A DNA stretch of 64,000 bases from Rhodospirillales bacterium (lineage in GTDB: Bacteria; Pseudomonadota; Alphaproteobacteria; Rhodospirillales; Casp-alpha2), in NCBI GenBank assembly GCA_017640505.1, contig JAEPQO010000001.1, forward strand, positions 1,256,625 to 1,320,624. The letters are read 5' to 3'. Position numbers and translations under genes: made by a program. Below, piece after piece: positions 17,221 through 25,327 of the stretch. The stretch's first letter is position 1; the number at the start of each line of letters is the position of its first letter. Below the pieces are notes generated by a model. The model was not told the origin of the DNA. It did not search any database and was given only the letters and a program-made list of their open reading frames with translations.

Positions 17221-17851
17221 CGAACCACTTTCGCCATGCATCCCAGCCAACGATCTGCTCGGCAATGATATCGTAGCCGCCGCTCCGAGGGTGCACGCCA
17301 TCGCCCGGGATGTAATGTTTCGGCCACTCGGGGTTTGACGCCAACGGCGTGAAAAGATCGAGATATGGCACGCCGAGTTCATCAGCGACGTCTTCGAACA
17401 TTTCGGACAACTGCAAATTCCGGCTCGACGACATGAAACGGTAACGTCCGGGCGCGGACGAGAAGGGCATGTCGTCGTCATTGACCGGCGGCGGTCCGAT
17501 CCAGAGTGTCGGCAGCCAGTCCTTGGCGTCGGAAATCATACGCCTTGCCGATGCCACCGCGTCCTCCGGCGCGTTCCTGAGAATACCGTCCTGCATCGCC
17601 ATGTCGTTGCAGCCGAAAGAAAAGACGAGTGCGCACGGGTTTTCCGTGGGCAGTCGCGCCTCTGCCTCGGCACGCCAGCGCGCTTCAATCATCAGGGTGG
17701 TGTCGCCGCGGATACCGGTATTGTAAAGGGTGACGTCGTGACCGGCTTTGCGTTCGTTCTTGATGATGCGGCCGGGCCAGCCCAGAAATTCGTCGTCCCC
17801 GGTGCCGAGCACCAAGCTGTCTCCGATGAAACAAACGCGCAGTTCTGTCAT
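17213..17851 (-). CDS. SGNH/GDSL hydrolase family protein
   Basis: A 212-residue esterase-fold protein. The four SGNH blocks are visible: FIGDSLVLGTGDD (Ser in GDS), NTGIRGDT (Gly), FGCNDM (Asn) and IPGDGVHPRSGGYDI (Asp and His). No signal peptide, so a cytosolic esterase, thioesterase or deacetylase is likely. Its ATG overlaps the CCA-transferase stop by 4 bases. Substrate cannot be told from sequence. Confidence 0.9.
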   Translation of the reverse strand: MTELRVCFIGDSLVLGTGDDEFLGWPGRIIKNERKAGHDVTLYNTGIRGDTTLMIEARWRAEAEARLPTENPCALVFSFGCNDMAMQDGILRNAPEDAVASARRMISDAKDWLPTLWIGPPPVNDDDMPFSSAPGRYRFMSSSRNLQLSEMFEDVADELGVPYLDLFTPLASNPEWPKHYIPGDGVHPRSGGYDIIAEQIVGWDAWRKWFDG

Positions 17852-19152
17852 TTATCCTCGTTCCCTTTGTCGGCAATAATGTCGTCGAGTTGTTTCAGGC
17901 AGGCTTCGCGGTCGGCGTTGAATCCGCCGTCGGTCCACCAGTCTTCCACTTTTCTGAGCAGGGTTCCAACTTCCGGTCCCGTGGGAATGCCTCTTGCCTT
18001 CACATCGTCACCGCCGATCGGAAGTTCAGGCGGTGTCCATGCAAAGGCCATCTCCAGTGTTTCACGCCTGAGCACGGTCTCGTCGTGAGGCAGCTTGGCC
18101 TGATCCGCAAGCCGTGCTGCCCATGCCAGGATAAGCGCATCGGCAACGGCTTCATTACCCAGTTTCTGAATGCGTGACTGGACGTTGCCGATCGCTTCGG
18201 GAACGACGAAAAGCGGCGCGAATTTCTTCATGGCGATCAGGCGGTTCGCTTCCTTTCTGGAGAGCTTCAGGCGCCCGGCAACCCCGATGCCGTCACAGTT
18301 CGGGCTGAGGACTGCGCCTAGCCGCCTCAGAGGGTGCGGCCTGAGGCCGTCGATGATTACGCCGCGCGACGCCAGCCATGCGGCAGCCCTGAGTGTGCCG
18401 ATCTCGGTTGCTTCAGGCAGGATAGCCTCAAGCACGTGCGCATCACGCATCATGATGAAAGCGTCTTCGGGTTCGTTCGCGGCAAGGGTGCGCAGAAGTT
18501 CGTGCCGGATGCGCTCCGCCGAAATCGTGGAGAGATGCTCGGCGTACTTCCGGCAGGCATTGAACGCCGCGTCGTCGTATGGGGGGCGGCCGAAATGCGC
18601 GAAGAACCGGAAGTACCGAAGGATGCGCAAATAGTCTTCCTGAACGCGATCTTCGGCACGTCCGATGAATCTTATGCGGCCATGAGCCAGGTCGGAGATT
18701 CCGTCATGATAGTCATAGACATCGCCGCTTTGGGTGGCAGACAACGCATTGATAGTGAAGTCGCGCCTGGACGAATCCACGATCCAGTCATCGGTGTAGG
18801 CGATCACAGCCCGTCGCCCGTCGGTTTCGACATCTTGCCGAAGCGTCGTGATCTCGTAACTCTTTCCGTCCGTGACCGCGGTTACCGTGCCGTGCTCGAC
18901 ACCGGTCGGGACAGCCTTGATCCCGGCGGCGGTCAGACGTCTGGTCACGACATCAGGGGACTCCGGTGTGCCGATGTCGATGTCGTTAATGGGTCGTTTC
19001 GCGATGGCGTCACGCACGCACCCGCCGACGTACCGAACGTCGGCGCCGCCTGACTTCAATGCCCTCATGACGGCGACGGTACGTTCGTCCTCGAGCCACG
19101 GTTCCGGGTTGAGTTTGCCGGTCGGATCCCGCGATGCATGGAGCGAGATCAC
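17848..19152 (-). CDS. CCA tRNA nucleotidyltransferase / poly(A) polymerase family
   Basis: A 434-residue class II nucleotidyltransferase that adds or repairs the tRNA 3'-CCA end. The catalytic head has YVGGCVRD (41-48) and the metal-binding Asp57-x-Asp59 (NDIDIGTP), then RRDFTINAL and the nucleotide-selecting EDYLRILRYFRF. The C-terminal half is helical and longer than in the shortest members. It overlaps its neighbours on both sides by 4 bases (ATGA), in a tight operon. Confidence 0.93.
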   Translation of the reverse strand: MISLHASRDPTGKLNPEPWLEDERTVAVMRALKSGGADVRYVGGCVRDAIAKRPINDIDIGTPESPDVVTRRLTAAGIKAVPTGVEHGTVTAVTDGKSYEITTLRQDVETDGRRAVIAYTDDWIVDSSRRDFTINALSATQSGDVYDYHDGISDLAHGRIRFIGRAEDRVQEDYLRILRYFRFFAHFGRPPYDDAAFNACRKYAEHLSTISAERIRHELLRTLAANEPEDAFIMMRDAHVLEAILPEATEIGTLRAAAWLASRGVIIDGLRPHPLRRLGAVLSPNCDGIGVAGRLKLSRKEANRLIAMKKFAPLFVVPEAIGNVQSRIQKLGNEAVADALILAWAARLADQAKLPHDETVLRRETLEMAFAWTPPELPIGGDDVKARGIPTGPEVGTLLRKVEDWWTDGGFNADREACLKQLDDIIADKGNEDK

Positions 19153-19442
19153 TGCGCGGGGGCTTTCTCGTAGCGGGGCGGCTGAATCTTGCCGTCCTCA
19201 AGACGGGGCGGAATATAGCGTCCGGAGTCTGGCGCATCGCCGCCCGTGATTGCCAGCGTCACAAGCGAGGCAGCCAGTAGCACGAAACCCGCGACGATGG
19301 ACCAGAATATCGGTCCTTTCTGCAGGCTCGGTTCTTCGCCACCATTCTTGCGCGCCTGTGCGCGGGCGTACTTGTTCCAGGCCAGATACATCAGGAACGG
19401 TAGAACCAGGGGGAGGACGTACGTAAACAGAATGCGTGCCAT
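19149..19442 (-). CDS. Small two-helix membrane protein (DUF6111-like)
   Basis: A 97-residue protein with two transmembrane helices (about 4-22 and 47-66) and a Pro-rich C-terminal tail (YIPPRLEDGKIQPPRYE). The N-terminal LFTYVLPLVLPFLMYLAW and the gene order next to NudL and the CCA transferase match the DUF6111 proteins of Rhodospirillales, as far as I can recall; the family call is less certain than the membrane topology. Overlaps the CCA-transferase start by 4 bases. Confidence 0.75.
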   Translation of the reverse strand: MARILFTYVLPLVLPFLMYLAWNKYARAQARKNGGEEPSLQKGPIFWSIVAGFVLLAASLVTLAITGGDAPDSGRYIPPRLEDGKIQPPRYEKAPAQ

Positions 19443-19445
19443 TAA

Positions 19446-20060
19446 TCAGTCCCTGCCTTCGACAAGCACGTCGTATAGGTTCCGAATCATCCCCGCCGTT
19501 GCTCCCCAGATATAATAGTCACCATAGGGCATGGCATAGAATTCCCGCTTCAGTCCTTTGTAAACGCGTGAGTCGCGCCGGTGGTTGCCCGCGTCCAGCA
19601 GAAACGCCAGCGGGACCTCGAAGACCTCGGCAACCTCGAACTCGTCGGGTGCAATCGTGTATTCCGGATGAACGAAGCCGACGACGGGCGTGACGGAAAA
19701 ACCGGTGCGTGTAATGTATTGATCCAGCCGGCCGACGATGCGGACGTGACTCCGGTCCAGACCCACTTCCTCTTCCGCTTCGCGCAGCGCGGCGTCCTCG
19801 GGTGAACCGTCATCGGGTTCGATGTGGCCACCCGGAAAGCTGATCTGACCCGGGTGGTGGTCGAGGTGGTCGGTGCGCTGCGTCAGCATCATGGTTAGCC
19901 CGTCAATTCGTTCGACCAACGGGACGAGCACGGCTGCCTCGCGCAGTTCCGTGCCGGGTGTCATGCCGGGATTAAGGTCGTGATCGCCCCGCGACGACAT
20001 GCGGATGCCGTAGTTCTCGAACGAACGGTCAAGACGCTCAATGATAACGTCGCGGTTCAT
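19446..20060 (-). CDS. CoA pyrophosphatase (Nudix hydrolase, NudL type)
   Basis: A 204-residue Nudix enzyme. The Nudix box spans residues 77-101, starting GGHIEPDDG and ending REAEEEVGL, and it is preceded by MMLTQRTDHLDHHPGQISFP, the CoA-specific NudL/PCD1 motif. It probably cleaves CoA or oxidised CoA to phosphopantetheine and 3',5'-ADP. It overlaps the DUF1285 stop by 4 bases and lies 3 bases before the DUF6111-like gene. Confidence 0.93.
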   Translation of the reverse strand: MNRDVIIERLDRSFENYGIRMSSRGDHDLNPGMTPGTELREAAVLVPLVERIDGLTMMLTQRTDHLDHHPGQISFPGGHIEPDDGSPEDAALREAEEEVGLDRSHVRIVGRLDQYITRTGFSVTPVVGFVHPEYTIAPDEFEVAEVFEVPLAFLLDAGNHRRDSRVYKGLKREFYAMPYGDYYIWGATAGMIRNLYDVLVEGRD

Positions 20061-20647
20061 GTTTCCTCCGACGCCGGTCCCAGCACAAATCTCTCGCCGG
20101 CGCTCTCAACCACAAGCATATCGTGTCCTTCGACGTGTGCCACTACTGCATTTTCGACCAGTTCATAAAAGACGGCACGGTTGATCCGGGCCTCCACGCC
20201 GTCTTCGGCGAGACGGATGTAGGGCCGGGGCTCGCCTGTTTCGGCGTCGATATCCAGCCGAATCGGGTGTTCCGGCCCTGCTGTCACCCACTTGTCCACA
20301 TTTGTTCGGAATGCCAGGCACCTCACGCCTTTGTCATTTGTCTCGGCCATTTCCACGGCCAAGAATGGGGCGTCGTCAACTGTGATCCGTGCCATTTCGG
20401 CCGGCGTGATAAGCCAGTAGTCTCCGGCTTCGTCGCGGCGTACCACGGTCGAGAACAGTTTGACCAATTTTTGGCGGTTTATGGGCGTTCCGTGGTAAAA
20501 CCAAGTGCCGTCTGCGTCGATCCGCATATCGATTTCGCCGCAGACAATCTGGCCCGGACGGGGAACCATCCCCTTGGGTGGCGGACACGGCGAGCCCGAA
20601 GCTTTCTTAAAAGTAATATTTTCGACCTTTTCCGGCGTATCGATCAT
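20057..20647 (-). CDS. DUF1285 domain protein
   Basis: A 196-residue protein that matches DUF1285 strongly: GEIDMRIDADGTWFYHGTPI, then KLVKLFSTVVRRDEAGDYWL and VDDAPFLAVEM. The fold is known from structural genomics but the biochemical role is not. It is the first gene of a six-gene minus-strand operon (DUF1285, NudL, DUF6111-like, CCA transferase, SGNH, DUF3253) and is divergent from moxR, with only 40 bases between the two starts, so their promoters must overlap. Confidence 0.92.
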   Translation of the reverse strand: MIDTPEKVENITFKKASGSPCPPPKGMVPRPGQIVCGEIDMRIDADGTWFYHGTPINRQKLVKLFSTVVRRDEAGDYWLITPAEMARITVDDAPFLAVEMAETNDKGVRCLAFRTNVDKWVTAGPEHPIRLDIDAETGEPRPYIRLAEDGVEARINRAVFYELVENAVVAHVEGHDMLVVESAGERFVLGPASEET

Positions 20648-20687
20648 CCGTTACGCTTCCCGGTGAACCTTTAAAGGAGGCTTCGAC

Positions 20688-21716
20688 GTGCCAACGACGA
20701 ATACCCCACAAGATAAAGATAGCCTGAATATCGCCGAACGCCAGAGCGCGGTTGCAGAGGTCGAGGCGCTTGCGGAACGCATTACGGCGGCGAGAGCAGC
20801 CGTGGGCCAGGCGATCTTCGGCCAGGAATCGGTTGTGGAAGAGAGTCTGGTCACGCTTCTCGCCGGTGGGCACATCCTGTTGATCGGTGTGCCGGGCCTC
20901 GGCAAGACGCGCCTGGTGGAAACGCTGGGTACCGTCTTCGGTCTTGATGACAAGCGGGTGCAGTTCACACCCGACCTGATGCCCGCCGATATTCTGGGTT
21001 CCGAAGTGCTGGAGGAATCCGAGGCTGGACGCCGTTCATTCCGCTTTATTCAGGGGCCGGTCTTTACGCAACTATTGATGGCCGATGAAATCAACCGCGC
21101 CAGCCCGCGCACGCAGTCCGCGTTGCTTCAGGCGATGCAGGAAAAGCGGGTATCGGTCGCCGGCCACTACCACGACCTGCCGCGTCCATTCCATGTGCTG
21201 GCAACGCAGAACCCGCTGGAGCAGGAAGGGACCTACCCCCTGCCCGAGGCGCAGCTCGACCGTTTCTTCATGCAGGTGAACGTGGAATATCCGGACCTGG
21301 ACGCCGAGCGGGACATTCTGATCAAGACCACCGGCAACGAAGACGTAAAACCGGGCCAGGTCATGGATCCGGAAAGCCTGATGGCGGCGCAGCGGCTGGT
21401 GCGCTCGATCCCGGTCGGCGAGTCCGTTTCCGAGGCGATCCTGACCCTTGTTCGCGCTGGCCGGCCCGAGACGTCGGACCTGGCGTTGGTGCAGGCAAAC
21501 GTGTCCTGGGGGCCGGGTCCTCGTGCGTCGCAGGCGTTGATGCTCGGCGTCCGTGCGCGTGCCGTAATCGATGGCCGGATGTCGCCCAGCATCGATGACG
21601 TTCTGGCGCTCGCGAACCCTATCCTGCGGCACAGAATGTCACTGACGTTTGCTGCACGCGCCGAAGGGATCACGCTGGACGAAATTATCGGTGCTCTTTG
21701 TGAGAAAATCGCCTGA
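20688..21716 (+). CDS. MoxR-family AAA+ ATPase
   Basis: A 342-residue AAA+ ATPase of the MoxR group. Walker A is GVPGLGKT (67-74), Walker B LLMADEINR (129-137), and the sensor region is ATQNPLEQEGTYPLPEAQLDRF. MoxR proteins act as chaperones or remodelling factors for partners with DUF58 and vWA domains at the cell envelope. The start is GTG 20688 with an ideal AAAGGAGG site (20673-20680). First gene of the moxR-DUF58-DUF4159-GATase-like operon; the next gene starts 12 bases on. Confidence 0.95.
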   Translation: MPTTNTPQDKDSLNIAERQSAVAEVEALAERITAARAAVGQAIFGQESVVEESLVTLLAGGHILLIGVPGLGKTRLVETLGTVFGLDDKRVQFTPDLMPADILGSEVLEESEAGRRSFRFIQGPVFTQLLMADEINRASPRTQSALLQAMQEKRVSVAGHYHDLPRPFHVLATQNPLEQEGTYPLPEAQLDRFFMQVNVEYPDLDAERDILIKTTGNEDVKPGQVMDPESLMAAQRLVRSIPVGESVSEAILTLVRAGRPETSDLALVQANVSWGPGPRASQALMLGVRARAVIDGRMSPSIDDVLALANPILRHRMSLTFAARAEGITLDEIIGALCEKIA

Positions 21717-21728
21717 GGTAACTTAAAC

Positions 21729-22610
21729 ATGGCCGAGCGCGTCAAGCGTTCACATCACGATGCAGAAGCACTGGCGGCGGGGCTGCCGCCGCTGATGGTT
21801 GCCGCAGAACGTGTTGCGACAACCGTTTCGCAAGGCGTGCACGGCCGCCGTCGTGTCGGTCAGGGCGAGACGTTCTGGCAATTTCGCCGCTATCAGGCGG
21901 GGGACAGCGTCCAACACATCGACTGGCGGCAGTCCGCCAAGAACGACCCCGTGTTTATCCGTGAAACGGAATGGGAAGCGGCGCAAAGCGTTTGGCTATG
22001 GCGAGACGGTTCACCGTCGATGTCGTTTTCCTCAAGCGAGGAGGTCGTCACCAAGCAGGAACGCGCGGAACTCCTGTTGATGGCGCTGGCGTCGCTGCTG
22101 GTACGTGGCGGCGAGCATGTGGCGCTGCTCGGCACCGGCGTGCCGCCCGCGGCGGGGCGGCATGTATTGAGCCGTCTCTGGGCCGAGATCGAAGGCGGAT
22201 ATGCAGCATCCGGCGGCTTGCCGCCTTTCGTCATGCTGCCGCGGCACGGCCGGCTTGTGATGCTTGGTGATTTCCTTTCACCGCTGGAGCAGGTGCGCCT
22301 CGCCGTGAATGCCTATGCGCATCATGGTATCAAGGGGCACCTTGTTCAGCTCGTCGACCCGGCCGAGGAGATTTTTCCCTATGACGGGCGCATCCAGTTC
22401 GAGGGGCCGGAAGGCGAGGGCAACGCCGTTATCGGCAATGTCGAATCGATCGCCGGTACGTATCAGAACGTGTTCAAAACACATCTCGAAGGCGTGCAGT
22501 CGATTGCGCGCGCCGCCGGGTGGGGATACACGCGCCATCGCACCGATCAGGCGCCGGAAATCGCGTTGATGGCGCTATATGTCGCGCTCAGCGACCAGGG
22601 GAGCCGTTGA
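21729..22610 (+). CDS. DUF58 domain protein
   Basis: A 293-residue cytosolic protein with the DUF58 signature RRYQAGDSVQHIDWRQSAKN near residues 56-75. The second half resembles a vWA-like fold (LLMALASLLVRGGEHVALLG). DUF58 proteins almost always accompany MoxR ATPases and are thought to work with them on envelope targets. The stop TGA shares its last base with the ATG of the next gene (TGATG), giving coupled translation. Confidence 0.92.
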   Translation: MAERVKRSHHDAEALAAGLPPLMVAAERVATTVSQGVHGRRRVGQGETFWQFRRYQAGDSVQHIDWRQSAKNDPVFIRETEWEAAQSVWLWRDGSPSMSFSSSEEVVTKQERAELLLMALASLLVRGGEHVALLGTGVPPAAGRHVLSRLWAEIEGGYAASGGLPPFVMLPRHGRLVMLGDFLSPLEQVRLAVNAYAHHGIKGHLVQLVDPAEEIFPYDGRIQFEGPEGEGNAVIGNVESIAGTYQNVFKTHLEGVQSIARAAGWGYTRHRTDQAPEIALMALYVALSDQGSR

Positions 22611-25327
22611 TGTTTTCACTGGGGCCCTTTGCATTCGCACAGCCATGGGCGCTTGCCGCGTTGCTGGCGTTGCCGGCGATCTGGTGGTTGCTGCGGCTGA
22701 CCCCGCCGCTGCCGAAGCGTATCGTTTTTCCGCCGATCCGGCTCCTGTTCGGGATCGTGACGGAACGTGAAACGTCGGCACGGACGCCCTGGTGGTTGCT
22801 TTTGCTGAGATTGCTGCTGGCCGGCCTGATCATCTTTGCGGCTTCGCGGCCGCTCTGGAACGCGGAAGCCGAAGTCGGCGGCGCCGGTCCCGTGCTGCTG
22901 GTTGTCGACAACGGCTGGGCCGCGGCGGATCGCTGGGAGGTCCGCCGCGATGTCGCGGTGTCGATCACCGATCGCGCCGTGCGTGCCGGCCGCCAGGTCA
23001 TCATGTTGACGACGGCGCCCCCGGCTGACGGCAGTGCGATTGCGGTCTCGGCGCTGGCGCCGGGCGATGCACGCGAGAATGTTTCGAAACTTATTCCCGA
23101 ACCGTGGCCGACGGACCGCGGGCAGGCCGCGCAAGCCGTTGCCGACTGGGCGGAAGGTTTTAACGGGACGGCGGATGTCCGCTGGTTGTCCGATGGTCTT
23201 GAAGGGCCGGGTGCGGACGTCTTGTCGGAGCGTCTGTCGCGGCTCGGGCCGGTGACCGTCTATGGCGCCGGAGATGTCCCGGTGACGGTGCTCAGGCCGC
23301 CAAGCACGACGCCCGAAGGTCTGACCATGCAACTGGAACGGTCTCTGCCGCAGATCGAGGCGCAGACGGTCGAAGTCAGGGGGGTGGACCGGGACGGCAG
23401 CGTACAGGCGGTGGCGCAGGTGACGATCCCGGCCGGCGAAATCAATGCCGAAGCGGTTCTCGAAGGCCCCACGGAGATCATCAACCGGATCGAACGTGTG
23501 CAGATCGGAAGTGGTGAACACGTGGGAACCGTTGTGTTGCTCGATCAGCGCTGGCGCCGTCGGCCCGTCGGGATCGCCGATGTTGACGGGGCGGCCACGG
23601 TGCAACCGCTGCTGAGTAACACCTACTACGTCGAGCGCGCGCTGGAAGGCACGACGACACTTCAACGCGGTACGATCGAGGCGCTGTTTGCGCAGCCGAT
23701 GTCGGTGTTGATCGTGCCGGACGGTCTGGAGTTCACGGAGACACAGGTCGCCGTGATTGAGGAATGGATCGCCAAGGGCGGTGTACTCGTCAGGTTTGCG
23801 GGGCCGGCACTGGCACGGCGAACCGGCGAAATAGTTCCCGGTGCCGAACCTGAACCGCTGCTGCCTGTCGTGCTTCGGGGCGGCGACCGGATTATCGGCG
23901 GCGCAATGTCGTGGCGCCAACCGATGGGGTTGATGCCGTTCCCAGAGACTTCGCCGTTTGCGGGCCTCAGCATTCCGCGCGACGTTCGGGTCAGCCGTCA
24001 GGTTCTGGCGCAGCCGGCGCCGGATCTGGCCCAGAAGACATGGGCGCGGCTGAGCGACGGAACACCGCTGGTCACCGCAGAGCAACGCGAACAGGGGTGG
24101 GTTGTCCTTTTCCATACGTCGCCCAACACGTCGTGGTCGACGCTGCCGATCAGTGGCGTGTTCGTCGAGATGATGCGCAGGCTGACCGCGCTCGGCCGTG
24201 GCGTGAAGAACGCGGGCGACACGCAGCCATTGCCGCCTTACCGGGTGATGGACGCGTTCGGCCAGTTGTCCGAACCGCTGGCCAATGTGCAGCCGATCAA
24301 CGCCGCAGCGGTGGATACGGAGATGGTGTCCGAGCAAAATCCGCCGGGCATCTACGGAACCGAGGAATTGCGTCGCGCCTTCAACCTGACGACGTCGTTA
24401 CCGCCGCTTCGCAGGTTGCCGGTGGCAACGCACTGGACGCAGGCAGCGTATGAGAAACCGGCGGAACGCGACCTTACTGGCTGGTTGTTCCTTGCCGCGC
24501 TGGTCCTGTTCCTGGTCGACATGGCGGCAGGACTGTGGGTCCGGGCCGGTGGCCGTTCAATCAGGCCGATGGCGAGCACGGCTGCCGTCGTGCTGGTGGT
24601 CGCGGGACTGGCATCGCCGGTGCATGCCGACGAGAAATTTGCGCTGGAAAACAGCCTCGAAACGCGGCTTGCCTATCTGGAGACCGGTAATCCTCGCATC
24701 GATGAAACGAGCCAGCGAGGCCTTGTCGGGCTGACCTTTATGCTGGCACGCCGAACCGCGGCCGAACTCGGTCCGCCACAGGGGATCGAACCCGGTATCG
24801 ACGACCTGACGTTCTTTCCAATGATCTACTGGCCGGTAACGCCGGACTTTGAACTCGACAACGTATCCGCGCTTGCCGTGAAGGAATATCTCAAGAACGG
24901 CGGGACGGTACTGTTCGATACGCAGGACCGCGGTGGCGGCGCACAGGCGCAGGCCCTGAGAGAATTGGCCGTTCGGCTCGACCTGCCGCCGCTGGTGCCG
25001 GTCGAGGAAGGCCATGTCCTGACGCGCTCGTTTTATCTGATGAACGATTTTCCCGGCCGCTATGCCGGCGCGGGTATTTGGGTCGAACGCGCCGGTGAAC
25101 GCGTCAACGACGGTGTGTCGCCGATTGTCGCCGGATCCAACGACTGGGCGTCGGCGTGGGCAATGGATGATGCGCAGCGGCCGATGTACCCGGTGGTGCC
25201 GGGTGGTGAGCGCCAGCGGGAAATGGCATTCCGTTTCGGGATCAACCTGGTGATGTACGTGCTGACCGGCAACTACAAGGCCGACCAGGTGCACCTGCCG
25301 GCGATCATGAAGAGGCTTGGCCAATGA
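22610..25327 (+). CDS. BatA-like membrane protein with C-terminal DUF4159 domain
   Basis: A 905-residue protein. The N-terminus has two transmembrane helices with the BatA-type pattern (FAQPWALAALLALPAIWWLL, then PPLPKRIVFPP and a second helix), followed by a large soluble region, another helix near 620-640, and a third hydrophobic segment near 655-670 that ends SPVHA before DEK. From about 674 the sequence is a DUF4159 domain (FFPMIYWPV, LKNGGTVLFDTQD). The hydrophobic segment before DUF4159 looks like a signal peptide with a type I cleavage site, so the domain could be released to the periplasm. It overlaps both neighbours (1 and 4 bases). The MIDAS motif of true vWA proteins is not visible. 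The operon resembles aerotolerance (bat) clusters; its function here is unknown. Confidence 0.88.
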   Translation: MFSLGPFAFAQPWALAALLALPAIWWLLRLTPPLPKRIVFPPIRLLFGIVTERETSARTPWWLLLLRLLLAGLIIFAASRPLWNAEAEVGGAGPVLLVVDNGWAAADRWEVRRDVAVSITDRAVRAGRQVIMLTTAPPADGSAIAVSALAPGDARENVSKLIPEPWPTDRGQAAQAVADWAEGFNGTADVRWLSDGLEGPGADVLSERLSRLGPVTVYGAGDVPVTVLRPPSTTPEGLTMQLERSLPQIEAQTVEVRGVDRDGSVQAVAQVTIPAGEINAEAVLEGPTEIINRIERVQIGSGEHVGTVVLLDQRWRRRPVGIADVDGAATVQPLLSNTYYVERALEGTTTLQRGTIEALFAQPMSVLIVPDGLEFTETQVAVIEEWIAKGGVLVRFAGPALARRTGEIVPGAEPEPLLPVVLRGGDRIIGGAMSWRQPMGLMPFPETSPFAGLSIPRDVRVSRQVLAQPAPDLAQKTWARLSDGTPLVTAEQREQGWVVLFHTSPNTSWSTLPISGVFVEMMRRLTALGRGVKNAGDTQPLPPYRVMDAFGQLSEPLANVQPINAAAVDTEMVSEQNPPGIYGTEELRRAFNLTTSLPPLRRLPVATHWTQAAYEKPAERDLTGWLFLAALVLFLVDMAAGLWVRAGGRSIRPMASTAAVVLVVAGLASPVHADEKFALENSLETRLAYLETGNPRIDETSQRGLVGLTFMLARRTAAELGPPQGIEPGIDDLTFFPMIYWPVTPDFELDNVSALAVKEYLKNGGTVLFDTQDRGGGAQAQALRELAVRLDLPPLVPVEEGHVLTRSFYLMNDFPGRYAGAGIWVERAGERVNDGVSPIVAGSNDWASAWAMDDAQRPMYPVVPGGERQREMAFRFGINLVMYVLTGNYKADQVHLPAIMKRLGQ

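Noticed and set aside
22616-24337. Minus-strand frame of 573 codons opposite the BatA-like gene
   Set aside because: Rich in Arg, His, Gln and Pro, without motifs; the plus-strand gene is coupled to its neighbours and has clear membrane helices.
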